A stretch of 32,407 nt of DNA from positions 1 through 32,407 of the forward strand of contig SVOI01000029.1 of the NCBI GenBank assembly GCA_015066465.1. Reading direction: 5' to 3'. The translations under genes and the position numbers were made by a program. Source of the DNA: Oscillospiraceae bacterium (GTDB lineage Bacteria > Bacillota > Clostridia > Oscillospirales > Acutalibacteraceae). Below, in pieces: positions 8,855-17,921 of the stretch. The notes beneath the pieces are model-generated. The model was not told the origin of the DNA. It did no database searches and saw only the letters and a program-made list of their open reading frames with translations. The stretch's first letter is position 1; each line of letters starts with the position of its first letter.

Positions 8855-11224
8855 TCACGGCAAAATGTAAGTTTGCGACGTTCCACGTTCTGGGTAATAA
8901 ACTAAAAGAAGATTACCACCAGTGCCTGAGTAATATTTGAAGTGCGATTTTTCAAAATATTCTTGTGCCGTTGTTTCAGAAAGTTTTGTAGCGTAGCCTA
9001 AATCAATTGCTTCTTGTATGTTATTCTTGAAGTTTTCATCTTCTTCTTTTGTAATTACGCCGTATTCAGAACTGTAAACTGAATATTCTGAAGTGAAAAG
9101 TGTAGAGTGGGTGAGTGGGACTTTCTTATTAATAATATCTGTAAGGCTATATAGTGCAATAGTAAAAAAGTCAGTTGTAATATCTTGGTAAGGGTTGTAG
9201 TTTTCCATTGTACTTATTCCGAAACTACGGTATCCATCTTTCCAATATTCAGAAGCATTGACGTCGTAAAGGTACGCTTCAAAATTTGTTTCATAATTTT
9301 CTAAATATTTAAACAAATTGTTTTGCTTCAAAAACTCTACTGTATTAGTCATTTCACTTGTTACTGGTATGAAAATATGGTTATGAAATACAAGCATTGG
9401 TTTAGAAAGTGACTCTTCAGGATATTCATTGTCTTCAAATGTAAGAGCACCATAGGTTGTTTCTGGTTTAAACCATTGCTCTGCTGTAATTGAAGTAATG
9501 TCTTTATAAATTGCATTTTTGAGCTTTTTGAAATTATCAGGAGAAAGTTCACTTTTAATGTCAGTTCTTGTACCGTCTTTAGCAACAATATACGGGAAAT
9601 ACTTGTTATTAAAATAAGTTTCGTAATTACTATGGAATCTATCGTAAGAAGCCGCTTTTTCATCACCTTTGTTAAGAAGCATTAATTTATAATTGCTTTT
9701 TACTTCTTTGGTTTCCCACAACTTTAATACTTCTTCTGAAGTTTCTTCGCTCAAATAAAAGTAATTTCTTCTTATTGTAGAGCCGTCTTTCAAATGATAT
9801 TCAATTTTTAAACCGTCATTCGTTTCTCTTTTGTCGTTTTCTATTGCGCTTAACTGCAATTTTTGTAAAAGTTCAATATCTTCTTTTTCTGTTAATGTTA
9901 TTTCAGAGCGTACGCAGTTCAATCGGTCTTCTCCGTAAAAGTTTATACCTATAAATTCATTGTCATTTGATATAATTGCAAATGGGGTACATACGTCAAC
10001 ATATTTAATTTCGTTTATTTCGGGCATTCTTTTACTGTAACCGAAGCAACCAGTAGTAGTGATAATCAAAGTTGATATAAATACCATAGAAATTAAAGCC
10101 GGAACAATTAATTTTGATTTAACGTTCTTGAGTTTTCTGGTTAATATTAAATTAACAATAACAGAAGCAAGCAAAGATATTATCCAGAATGCAACAATTA
10201 ATATGCTTGTGTTATAGGTTGCAAAAGAATCCCAACTGTCAACAGCACTTTCTATAAATGGTATCAGTATTTCAAAATACCCAGCAATTCCTTCTGTGGT
10301 AAATAATATAGCGTAATAACCAATAAATACAGATGCACTGAAGCAAATGATTGTTGTTAAAAGTTTATTTGCATTTATAAAACCAATTTTTTCAAACTTG
10401 TAATTTTTACTGAAGAACTTCTTTAAGAAGAAAAGAATTACAAAAGAAACAAGTAACCACACAACAGAATGGATTATTGAAATTGTTGGTGTTGTTGCAG
10501 TGCTTTTATAAATTATAGAGTAGTCAGACGTTCTTTCTAAAATCTGTCTTGTAGGGTCAATAAACGTCGCTGTTTCATCGCAAGTGCCGTAGAATGAAGC
10601 GTAGCCGTGTAAAAATCTTGAAGCAGTTACGTCTGCGATTTTTAAAATCGCTTTTGGTAACAAAATAATTCCTAAAGCACCTGTGAGCGCTTCTACAATA
10701 GTGCCACTGAGAATAGTAGCAGTAGCACCAACAGTAAAACCGAAAATAGCGTGAACAATAATAATTAAAATGTGTGCTATAAAGTTAGAAATGAGTAAAG
10801 AAGATACACCAAAAACCTTTATATTCTCCACAAGTGCAATGCTTTTAATAAATAAACTAATTAAAACAAGAGCAATAATTGGTAAAATTACTTTTTCTTT
10901 AAAAATCTTTTTTCGTTTTTCACCCTTTACCAAAAGTGCTCTTGCGTAGTCTTTGTTATGTAAAAATAAGAACTGATAAATACCAATTATGAAGCCCATT
11001 GCAAGCATTACGTAATGGTCGTTACCGCTATAAGATAAACAGTAGTGGTTGCAACTTGGGTCGCCGATATAGTGTCTTATATAATCCTGACCATCAGGCA
11101 TTAAAAATGCCCCTAAACAACTTATTGCTAAAACTACTGCTGTTAAAACGAGTAGTGCATAAAGCGGTACGTTTGAAACGCTTAAATTTGAAAAATCAAA
11201 TTCTTTTTTTGATTTGTTTTTCAT
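8855..11224 (-). CDS. ABC-2 type permease with large C-terminal extracytoplasmic domain (second permease)
   Basis: 789 aa. About nine membrane segments lie in residues 1-395 (near 20-42, 70-89, 112-132, 143-167, 170-193, 251-272, 289-309, 343-363, 373-394). A roughly 395-residue soluble domain follows, placed outside if the N-terminus is inside and the count is odd. It is paralogous to the gene upstream along its whole length: shared KVILP, LPK, IDPTRQ/FDPVRD, GxFGYxxRxP at the end of the last membrane segment, LKDGST, EEWFKPE-type and VTSEMTNTV. The ectodomain resembles what I recall as the DUF6449 type in Clostridia permeases (not checked). With the ATPase it should form an exporter or envelope-stress transporter like B. 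subtilis Ytr. AAAGGGGG precedes the ATG; the 20-nt gap to the upstream gene indicates co-transcription. Confidence 0.83.
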   Translation of the reverse strand: MKNKSKKEFDFSNLSVSNVPLYALLVLTAVVLAISCLGAFLMPDGQDYIRHYIGDPSCNHYCLSYSGNDHYVMLAMGFIIGIYQFLFLHNKDYARALLVKGEKRKKIFKEKVILPIIALVLISLFIKSIALVENIKVFGVSSLLISNFIAHILIIIVHAIFGFTVGATATILSGTIVEALTGALGIILLPKAILKIADVTASRFLHGYASFYGTCDETATFIDPTRQILERTSDYSIIYKSTATTPTISIIHSVVWLLVSFVILFFLKKFFSKNYKFEKIGFINANKLLTTIICFSASVFIGYYAILFTTEGIAGYFEILIPFIESAVDSWDSFATYNTSILIVAFWIISLLASVIVNLILTRKLKNVKSKLIVPALISMVFISTLIITTTGCFGYSKRMPEINEIKYVDVCTPFAIISNDNEFIGINFYGEDRLNCVRSEITLTEKEDIELLQKLQLSAIENDKRETNDGLKIEYHLKDGSTIRRNYFYLSEETSEEVLKLWETKEVKSNYKLMLLNKGDEKAASYDRFHSNYETYFNNKYFPYIVAKDGTRTDIKSELSPDNFKKLKNAIYKDITSITAEQWFKPETTYGALTFEDNEYPEESLSKPMLVFHNHIFIPVTSEMTNTVEFLKQNNLFKYLENYETNFEAYLYDVNASEYWKDGYRSFGISTMENYNPYQDITTDFFTIALYSLTDIINKKVPLTHSTLFTSEYSVYSSEYGVITKEEDENFKNNIQEAIDLGYATKLSETTAQEYFEKSHFKYYSGTGGNLLLVYYPERGTSQTYILP

Positions 11225-11244
11225 AAAAATCCCCCTTTTATGAA

Positions 11245-13554
11245 TTATTTTGAAATAACGTAAGTATCGCTTGTTAAATCGTAAGTCCAGATGAATAATA
11301 AATTGCTGTCTGTACCACAGTAATATTTTGTGTTTGCCTTTTCTAACAATGCTTCTAATTCTTCGCCATTTACTTCTTTTACCATTGAAGAGTATTGCTC
11401 GTCGAAAAATGGAAGTGCAAAGGTGTTTGAAGTAATAGGAATAGTTTTTGAAGTACGATCAAAGAGAACTGAATGATAAAATGAAGCTTTATTTTCAACC
11501 GAGTCTTTATTTGAATATGTAGAAAACCATGCTTCTGCACACTCTTCTGTGTCGATTAAATACCCTTTTGCAATAGAGCGTGTTCTTTGGAATTTATCCA
11601 TTAAACCTAATTTTTCTAAACACTTGACTGTGTTAGTCATTTCTGACGTAACAGTAATATTAAGCTCGTAGCCGACTTCTTTTTCATAGCGATGATAAAA
11701 TTCATAATCGTCGTAATACTCATCTGACTCAATATCAAAATCAGTTTCTCTTAATGGTTTAAAAACATAAGTGTTATAGAATGATATATTTCCATATGTT
11801 TTTTCAGGTTTAAACCATTCTTCCCAGGTGAGTGACTGAACGTCATTATAAATAGCGGTTTTAAGTGTCAAGAATTCTTCATCTGTTAAATTTTCTAATA
11901 TCGTAGGAACAGAATCAATAGAATTAATAGTTACCTGAGCACCCTTTGAAAGTGGGATTTTATTGTAAACCATATCAAAATCGTGTGCCGATTTTTGAGT
12001 TTCACGAATATCATCTGCATTTAAAAGCCAGTCTTTATAGGCATTTTTAACAGTTTCTGTTTCCCAGAGTTCTAAGAACTGTTCAACTGTTTCTGTGCTT
12101 AAATAGGTGTACCTTCTTGAGAGTGTACTACCGTCTTTTAATTCGTACGTAATAAGAAATTGCTCGGCTGTATCAGCGTTTTTATTATTTATAGCTGAAT
12201 TATGAAGTGCTAAGAGTCTTTCAAAATCCATTTTGTTTGTGAATTCAAGTTGCTTTATGTAAGCACCTGGCTCACTTTCAGCTCTCAAAAACTCGTCATA
12301 ATGATTATAACTACTTGCAATAGCAGTGTCAGTGTAAGGCGTTTCTTCGTGAAGTGCTATTTCTGTAACGCTTAAAGATGGCTGAATTGTAATTTTTTCG
12401 ATTTTTTCTGCATCTGGAATCCTTGTTTCATAGCCAAAGCCACCGGTAGCAAGAATTAAAGTAACAATTGAAGGTATAGCAATTATAATCGAAATAATAA
12501 TTGCTTTTTCTTTTTTGAAAAGAAGTGTTTTAGTAATAATTGAATTTATAATATAACCAAAAACTAATGCAAGAATTGTGACAATAACAAATATTTCTTT
12601 CTTTTTTGCTACTGTTGCAATATAGCCTGCAGTATTTCCGTAATAAGCGAAAGTAGCAATTGCTAAAGGTAAACCAGCAGAAGTAATAGTTGTAATAAAC
12701 GGAATTTTGTTATTAATACCTGTATTTTCGTGTTTTGTATTTTTTATAAAATATTTTTTCAATACGAATAAAGCAATAACAGATGCAACAATCCAGAATG
12801 CCGAATAAATAATATTACCATAAGAAACAGGCTCTGTAATTGGTATTTCTAAATGGTATCCATAGCCATAAATGTAATCTCTTACAGGGTCAAAGAAGTA
12901 AGCGTAATCGTTGTTGTAAAAACCTTCGTGACCATATAAGAATAACGGCGCTAAAGCACCAATTAAAACGTAAATTGTTTTTGGTATGAATAAGAATCCT
13001 ATAGAAGCTAAAATGCCTTCAAAAGTTCTTGCGGTAACTACTCTGCCGAAAATACCAAGGGCAGTACCAACTAAAATATATTGTATTAATATGAGAACGT
13101 TAATTAAGTATGCACCTATAAGTTCGTTACTGAAACCATAAAAACTAAAGTTCCAATAAAGTGCAATAGTTTTTGCAATTAAACCACTGCTAATGAGTAG
13201 AGCAACTGGTAAAATTACTTTGCTGTTAAAAATTTGGGCTCTTGTTTTAGGAAAGGATAAGGTAGTAAGTCCAAGACTTTTCTTATGAAGAAATTTGAAA
13301 TTTAAAAAGCTTATAAAAAAAGCTAAAAACCCAAAAACTATTTCATTGTGAATTCTTAATCCCAAAATATCAGATTCTAAAGTATGTGAACCAAAAAGGA
13401 AAAAATTAAAGTTACCATATTCGATTAGTTCGAATGGAATTAAGTCTCCCCAATACGTTAAAGTGTAGTAAAAAATAACGTAAACTGTAAAAATAGTTAA
13501 AAGAGTAACAGAATTTAAAGTTTTATTTTTTAAATAATGACTTAATCTTTTCAT
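11245..13554 (-). CDS. ABC-2 type permease with large C-terminal extracytoplasmic domain (first permease)
   Basis: 769 aa from ATG 13554, chosen because GGAG lies seven nt upstream; an in-frame upstream ATG at 13581 lacks such a site. Nine membrane segments occupy about the first 400 residues, the last ending in ILATGGFGYETRIP, followed by an ectodomain of about 370 residues rich in Glu and Tyr. Motifs shared with the downstream permease include LKDGSTLSRRYTYLS, EEWFKPEKTYG and VTSEMTNTV, so the pair probably arose by duplication and forms a heterodimer. The start overlaps the end of the ATPase gene by 32 nt, so translation is coupled and the stoichiometry linked. Substrate unknown; families of this layout are tied to antibiotic or cell-envelope stress rather than nutrient uptake. 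Confidence 0.85.
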   Translation of the reverse strand: MKRLSHYLKNKTLNSVTLLTIFTVYVIFYYTLTYWGDLIPFELIEYGNFNFFLFGSHTLESDILGLRIHNEIVFGFLAFFISFLNFKFLHKKSLGLTTLSFPKTRAQIFNSKVILPVALLISSGLIAKTIALYWNFSFYGFSNELIGAYLINVLILIQYILVGTALGIFGRVVTARTFEGILASIGFLFIPKTIYVLIGALAPLFLYGHEGFYNNDYAYFFDPVRDYIYGYGYHLEIPITEPVSYGNIIYSAFWIVASVIALFVLKKYFIKNTKHENTGINNKIPFITTITSAGLPLAIATFAYYGNTAGYIATVAKKKEIFVIVTILALVFGYIINSIITKTLLFKKEKAIIISIIIAIPSIVTLILATGGFGYETRIPDAEKIEKITIQPSLSVTEIALHEETPYTDTAIASSYNHYDEFLRAESEPGAYIKQLEFTNKMDFERLLALHNSAINNKNADTAEQFLITYELKDGSTLSRRYTYLSTETVEQFLELWETETVKNAYKDWLLNADDIRETQKSAHDFDMVYNKIPLSKGAQVTINSIDSVPTILENLTDEEFLTLKTAIYNDVQSLTWEEWFKPEKTYGNISFYNTYVFKPLRETDFDIESDEYYDDYEFYHRYEKEVGYELNITVTSEMTNTVKCLEKLGLMDKFQRTRSIAKGYLIDTEECAEAWFSTYSNKDSVENKASFYHSVLFDRTSKTIPITSNTFALPFFDEQYSSMVKEVNGEELEALLEKANTKYYCGTDSNLLFIWTYDLTSDTYVISK

Positions 13555-14431
13555 TTTTATTCTCCGCCTCCGTTTCTTCAATAAATACTTCTTCTAAAGT
13601 AAGGCGTTCGCTCTCAAGTGAATCAATTTCCATATTATTTAATTTGTTAATTTCGCTTTCAACGTCTCCACAAACAATAATCTGTGCAGTTTTGCCGCTT
13701 AACTTAATTCTGTGGTAATTAACGCTTTCTAAATCTTTTTCAGTAACAGCGTTTTTAAACGTAACTAAAACTTTTCTGAAGTTTTCACTAACATCTTCAA
13801 TAGCGCTATTAAGCACAACGCTTTTGCCGTTTATAATTGCAACGTGGTCGCAAATATCCGACACTTCTGTGAGGTTGTGAGAAGCGATAATTATTGAAGC
13901 ATTTGTCTCATTTATGTACTCTAAAATGAGTTTTTTGAGTAATTCCTTCTTCTGTGGGTCGAGTCCGTCAAAAGTTTCGTCAATTAAAAGATATTTTGGT
14001 TTAGCCGCAAAACCTATTGCCAACTGAACTTGCTTTTTCATACCTTTAGAAAGACTCCTTATCGGTTTTTTACTATTTATCTCGAAAATTTCTAATATCG
14101 AATTGAAAATATCAAAACTGAAATTTGGGTAATTCTGCGCGTAAAACTTAGCACCACTCTTAACTGTTGCTGTTGGTGGGAAAAACATACTCTCTGAAAC
14201 GTAGAAAAGATTTTTTCTTTCTTTATCGTTGTCAAAGGCATCGTTTCCATCTAATAAAACAGCACCACTGTCTGCTTTAACAACGCCAGCACAAATGTTA
14301 AGAAGTGTAGTTTTACCGCTACCGTTAAAGCCTGTAAGAGCAAAAACAGAAGTATCCGCTACTTCAATATTAATATTTTCTATTGCAGTAAAATCACCAT
14401 ATTTTTTAGTAACAGAATTTATTTTAATCAT
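13523..14431 (-). CDS. ABC transporter ATP-binding protein
   Basis: 302 aa. A full nucleotide-binding domain is visible: Walker A GFNGSGKT (34-41), signature LSKGMKKQ (127-134), Walker B YLLIDE with catalytic E152, D-loop GLDP, and switch H185 in IIASHN. The Q-loop position reads FYVSES, with no glutamine, as in several YtrB/EcsA-like proteins. Residues about 215-302 form an extra C-terminal domain ending in a Lys/Glu-rich tail that overlaps the permease start. It powers the two permeases from the cytoplasmic face. It begins two bases after the GntR stop with only a weak AGAGAG site, which implies translational coupling with the regulator. Confidence 0.93.
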   Translation of the reverse strand: MIKINSVTKKYGDFTAIENINIEVADTSVFALTGFNGSGKTTLLNICAGVVKADSGAVLLDGNDAFDNDKERKNLFYVSESMFFPPTATVKSGAKFYAQNYPNFSFDIFNSILEIFEINSKKPIRSLSKGMKKQVQLAIGFAAKPKYLLIDETFDGLDPQKKELLKKLILEYINETNASIIIASHNLTEVSDICDHVAIINGKSVVLNSAIEDVSENFRKVLVTFKNAVTEKDLESVNYHRIKLSGKTAQIIVCGDVESEINKLNNMEIDSLESERLTLEEVFIEETEAENKNEKIKSLFKK

Positions 14432-14433
14432 TT

Positions 14434-14802
14434 TTAATCTCTCTTTTCATAAATATTTTTTGCCAAAGTAATTACATTCTCCAAAGGAACTCCCCGAGCC
14501 TTAGACGAAAGTAAAACACGTTTTAATTCAATTTCTGCATTTTCAATAACAAGCTCGTTTTTTATAGCTTTTTCACTTACAAAAACGCCTTTACCCGCAA
14601 CAGAGTAGGTAACACGTTCTGTTTCAAGCTCCTGAAATGCTCGTTTAACTGTGTTTACATTTAGGTCTAAGTCTGACGCTAATTGCCTTATAGATGGTAA
14701 CTTGTCATCAGGCTTTAATTCCCCGAGATTAATTTTATTTATTATTTGCTCCTTTATTTGTTCAAATATAGGAGTTCTGCTTCTCGGGTTAATGATAATC
14801 AT
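14434..14802 (-). CDS. GntR-family regulator, YtrA type
   Basis: 122 aa. The N-terminal winged helix (about 1-70) has PIFEQIKEQIINKI, LPSIRQLASDLDLNVNTVKRAFQ and GKGVFVS, typical of GntR. The short C-terminal part (about 50 aa) is helical and lacks an effector domain, which defines the YtrA subfamily. I chose ATG 14802 with GGGGGTG six to seven nt upstream; an earlier TTG at 14817 falls inside that site. It is first in the operon and lies just downstream of an inverted-repeat operator that covers the predicted start point, so autorepression is expected, as described for YtrA of B. subtilis. The inducing signal is unknown. Confidence 0.93.
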   Translation of the reverse strand: MIIINPRSRTPIFEQIKEQIINKINLGELKPDDKLPSIRQLASDLDLNVNTVKRAFQELETERVTYSVAGKGVFVSEKAIKNELVIENAEIELKRVLLSSKARGVPLENVITLAKNIYEKRD

Positions 14803-14832
14803 ATTAAACACCCCCAAAAATAAATTGAGTTA

Positions 14833-14869
14833 CTGTGATATTAACTGTGCTATCACACCTATCACAGTT
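14833..14869. promoter_or_regulatory. Probable GntR/YtrA operator
   Basis: CTGTGATA (14833-14840), TATCACA (14851-14857) and TATCACAG (14860-14867) form overlapping inverted repeats. A second reading is AACTGTG (14843-14849) with CACAGTT (14863-14869). The block starts at the predicted transcription start of the operon and lies 30-67 nt before the regulator ATG, a classic repressor position. Direct binding is inferred. Confidence 0.75.
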
Positions 14870-14871
14870 TT

Positions 14872-14900
14872 ATATTAGCACGGGTATTCGTATATGTCAA
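14872..14900 (-). promoter_or_regulatory. Promoter of the GntR-ABC operon
   Basis: On the minus strand, TTGACA (14900-14895), 17 nt and TAATAT (14877-14872), near-perfect consensus. Transcription should begin near 14865, inside the operator. Confidence 0.88.
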
Positions 14901-14942
14901 TACTAATTTTCGAAAATTATTTGATTTGTTCCTTTAAATTTA

Positions 14943-15250
14943 GTGCTGAATGCTGAGTGATGAGTGCTGAGTTTCGGGTCTGCGACGCTATTTTAATTCG
15001 GAGTTCGTAATGCGTAATTCGGAATTATCGGAACTGCATTGGTAATTATAATAATTAGTTGTAATGGGTGGTTTGTATTTTTACTAATTATAAATAGTAC
15101 GAATAAATATTTAATATGTAAATAAAAAATTCTATCATTTAAAGTTTGTTATAAACTAAAAATGATAGAATTTTGTTGTCTTGTAGACTATTAATTACAA
15201 TCAAGCCCGTAGGGCTTCCTGAACTCAGCACTTTGCACTCAGCACTCAGA
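14943..15250. repeat. Mosaic palindromic intergenic element, copy 2
   Basis: The gap between the GntR promoter and the GH3 stop holds no gene. Short degenerate repeats GTGCTGAATGCTGAG at the left end (14943-14971) and CTCAGCACTTTGCACTCAG at the right end (about 15223-15248) are mutually inverted. Inside are the 34-nt module at 14995-15028 (33 of 34 bases equal to 2861-2894), a terminator-like hairpin (15129-15171), and TTACAATCAA (15195-15204) followed by the small palindrome AGCCCGTAGGGCT and TTCCTGAA. Element order matches copy 1, but the terminal repeats differ, so the element is modular. Confidence 0.75.
15129..15171. terminator. Terminator-like hairpin downstream of the GH3 gene
   Basis: ATTCTATCATTT (15129-15140) pairs with AAATGATAGAAT (15160-15171), with an inner AGTTT/AAACT helix. 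T-rich flanks occur on both sides, with TTTTTTATT on the minus strand. It would end the symporter-HAD-GH3 transcript. Confidence 0.72.
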
Positions 15251-15261
15251 ACTTACAAAAA

Positions 15262-17028
15262 TCAGATTTTTGCATCCCACATTCCACAGAAGCTATCGAT
15301 TGGGTCCTGACCTTTAAATGCATCTGGTCCAGTAAGAAGATTATCAACTAAAGCATCAAGTGTAGAAGGCTTTGAGTCGTAAGCATTAATATAAGTTCTT
15401 ACCTGTGGAATATCAGCAAGCATTGTTGGTGCATTTACACTAATTGCAACAACTGGTGTTTCAAATACATACCACGGAATTTCACCGCCACCTTTAGACA
15501 TACCGAAAGAAGGTCTACCAGTCATAACGTCACAAAGTGTAATAATTAAATCCTGACCAGAAACAAAATCTTTAATTGCATTTTTACCAGCAAAATAAAG
15601 GTTAAGACTTGGTTTTTCACCAGCAGCAATTTGTGCATTCATTTTGTCAAGAGGACTTTCATAAATAAATGCATCAAAGCCTTTTTCAATAAGTCTGTCT
15701 TTTAATTCTTCAGCAGGGTTCTTTTTGCCGCCACCCATCATCATCTTCATAAGTGCATCCATAGGGCCAGCCGCACCTTTAATATAAACAATCATAACTC
15801 GTTTATATTTTGAAGGGGAGAGAGGTAAAACGTCTTTATCTTTATATTTAACAAGTGTAATAGCATCTTTACTTATAGCTTCACTTGCTTTTTTGTATTC
15901 TTCCTTACCCATAACTTCATTAGCTGGAGTTTTTGGAACAAGCTCATCTTTAGCCTTTTTATTAAGTCCCATTTTTGCTTTAAGACCTAAAATTCTTGTG
16001 AGAGCTTCAACGATTCTATCTTCACTGATAATACCAGTTTTATATGCATTAAGCATTGTTTCAAAATCTTCGTCAGGGTCGTTGAAGAATAAGAACATAT
16101 CACAACCAGCGTTAATTGCGGCTGGGAGCATATCTTTTCTTGTCATTCTGTCTGTCATAGCAACCATGTGACTTGCATCTGTAACAACCATACCATTAAA
16201 GCCTAATTTTTCTCTTAAAAGACCTGTCATAATCTCAGGGCAGAGAGTTGCAGGGAGCATTTCGTCATCTGTAATACCAGGCTTAACCTCTCGCATATAT
16301 GTTGGCATCATAATATGACCGCCCATAATAGCATCAAGGTCGTTGTCAATTAATTCTTTATAAACGTAGCCGTATGTTTCCATCCATTTCTGTTCGCCAA
16401 AATCGTTGATGTTATTAGCAATATGAGCATCTCTGAAGTCAATACCATTACCAGGGAAGTGTTTTGCGGCACAAGCGAAGCCCTCTACTGTATGAGCACC
16501 TTTTAAGTATTCAACACTCATTTCGGCAACACGTTTTGGGTCGTTACCAAATGCACGGGAAACAATTTCTGTGTTTTGCCAGTTATAATGAATATCGCAA
16601 ACAGGAGCGAAAGCCATATTGCAACCCATAGCAGCAGCTTCTTCGTTTGCATATTTACCTAAGTTATAAGCGTGTTCATTTTTTCTTGTTGCACCGATTT
16701 TAATTCCATTACCAATAAAAGTACCGTCAGAGCAACCGCCATCGCCACCAGCTTCTGTATTACAAGCAATAATAAGTGGAATTTTAGCGTATTTCTGTAA
16801 AATAGCATTTTGATTTTGAACAGCGACTGCCGGCATATTATTATAACGGCAACCACCAAGGTGATATTTTTCCATAAGATTTTTTAAGTATTCTTCATCA
16901 ACTCCTGCTGTGAGCTGGAAGAATAACTGACCAACCTTTTCTTCATCAGTCATAGAAGCGATTGTGTCATTTACCCATTTTATATCTTCATCTGAAAGAT
17001 AAAAAGGTTTTGCTTTTAAATTAACCAT
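15262..17028 (-). CDS. GH3 glycoside hydrolase, NagZ-like (cytoplasmic)
   Basis: 588 aa with a GH3 TIM barrel (about 10-345) and a second alpha/beta domain (about 360-588). The catalytic aspartate is D284 in VVTDASHM. The NagZ-type Asp-His pair is present as D200-A-H202, after KHFPGNG (189-195) where most NagZ proteins read KHFPGHG. This pair marks the beta-N-acetylglucosaminidase or phosphorylase branch of GH3 rather than the beta-glucosidase branch. No signal peptide is seen, so it acts on sugars imported by the symporter two genes upstream. A methionine-rich loop (PMDALMKMMMGGGKK) interrupts the C-terminal domain. Last gene of a three-gene unit, 36 nt after the HAD gene. Likely substrates are N-acetylated disaccharides or muropeptide fragments, but a beta-glucoside remains possible. 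Confidence 0.87.
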   Translation of the reverse strand: MVNLKAKPFYLSDEDIKWVNDTIASMTDEEKVGQLFFQLTAGVDEEYLKNLMEKYHLGGCRYNNMPAVAVQNQNAILQKYAKIPLIIACNTEAGGDGGCSDGTFIGNGIKIGATRKNEHAYNLGKYANEEAAAMGCNMAFAPVCDIHYNWQNTEIVSRAFGNDPKRVAEMSVEYLKGAHTVEGFACAAKHFPGNGIDFRDAHIANNINDFGEQKWMETYGYVYKELIDNDLDAIMGGHIMMPTYMREVKPGITDDEMLPATLCPEIMTGLLREKLGFNGMVVTDASHMVAMTDRMTRKDMLPAAINAGCDMFLFFNDPDEDFETMLNAYKTGIISEDRIVEALTRILGLKAKMGLNKKAKDELVPKTPANEVMGKEEYKKASEAISKDAITLVKYKDKDVLPLSPSKYKRVMIVYIKGAAGPMDALMKMMMGGGKKNPAEELKDRLIEKGFDAFIYESPLDKMNAQIAAGEKPSLNLYFAGKNAIKDFVSGQDLIITLCDVMTGRPSFGMSKGGGEIPWYVFETPVVAISVNAPTMLADIPQVRTYINAYDSKPSTLDALVDNLLTGPDAFKGQDPIDSFCGMWDAKI

Positions 17029-17064
17029 ATTAAAATACCTGCCTTTTTTATTATTTTTAAAAAT

Positions 17065-17910
17065 TCATTCTGCACCGAGATTTTTATAAAAATCTCGTTT
17101 TTTTATTGTTTCATATCCTTCGTAAGAACCATCTAAAAGATGTGAAAAGCCTTGATTTATAAAGTCTTGCCACGATTTTTCTTCGTTCTTTACTAAAATA
17201 GGAAAGTAGTAAACATTGTTGCTTTCTGCTGCCTTTAAATCACCTGGCGCATCGCCACACATTACGACATTTTTATTATTATATCCCTTTTTTAAAAGCT
17301 CAGAAATACAAAAAGCTTTGCTTCCAGCGTTTTGTGCTAATACAATATCAGTGTGCTCTAAAAGTCCGTGTTTTTCCCATTCATCTAAAACTGCCCCAAG
17401 GTTTGCACTTGAAACAATAGCAACGTCTGCTTTTTCGTGAGCAAATTTTAAAGCTTCTTTTACAAGTGGGAATGGTTTAATTTCGCTTTCAGGGAGTTCT
17501 TTTATAGATGAATTTACGTTTTCACTCCATTTTAAAGCAAGAGAAAAAATCTTTTTTTGAGGAACTTTTTCAATCTCTTTTTTTAAAGCGTTGTTTGAGA
17601 GTTCGTCGGCATTTTTCGACCAATCAACTAAATCATCAATGCCCTCAATCGCTTGATATTGCTCGTTTATTTCGCTTAAAGCCAAACTTAAGCCTTTAAA
17701 ACGGTTTATTCCACGTGTCAATGTGTAAAGATTAATTTCGTTCCATCTTTTTAAGATTTCTGCTTCCCAGTTTTGTAGTTGCCAGACTTCTACCATACAC
17801 GGACCAAAACAACGTATGTGTTTAATATCCATTGTATCCATTGCACAGCCATCACTATCTACACAAACGAGAAAATCCTTATTTTTTTTGAAGTCTGAGA
17901 GTGTAATCAT
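17065..17910 (-). CDS. HAD-superfamily hydrolase
   Basis: 281 aa. HAD motif I is VDSDGC, with nucleophile D18 and general acid D20. Motif II is the serine of AIVSSAN. Motif IV is CGDAPGD, which binds Mg2+. A large helical cap (about 25-150) lies between motifs I and II, as in C1-cap phosphatases of the phosphoglycolate phosphatase/beta-phosphoglucomutase type. It starts 11 nt after the symporter gene with GGTGAT as ribosome site. Between a sugar symporter and a glycosidase it probably dephosphorylates a sugar phosphate or a by-product of the pathway; sequence does not show which. Confidence 0.82.
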   Translation of the reverse strand: MITLSDFKKNKDFLVCVDSDGCAMDTMDIKHIRCFGPCMVEVWQLQNWEAEILKRWNEINLYTLTRGINRFKGLSLALSEINEQYQAIEGIDDLVDWSKNADELSNNALKKEIEKVPQKKIFSLALKWSENVNSSIKELPESEIKPFPLVKEALKFAHEKADVAIVSSANLGAVLDEWEKHGLLEHTDIVLAQNAGSKAFCISELLKKGYNNKNVVMCGDAPGDLKAAESNNVYYFPILVKNEEKSWQDFINQGFSHLLDGSYEGYETIKKRDFYKNLGAE

Positions 17911-17921
17911 ATTATCACCGT

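Noticed and set aside
8855-13554. Frameshift or split gene giving two permeases
   Set aside because: Both genes are complete with their own start, ribosome site, full membrane part and ectodomain; they are paralogues, not fragments.
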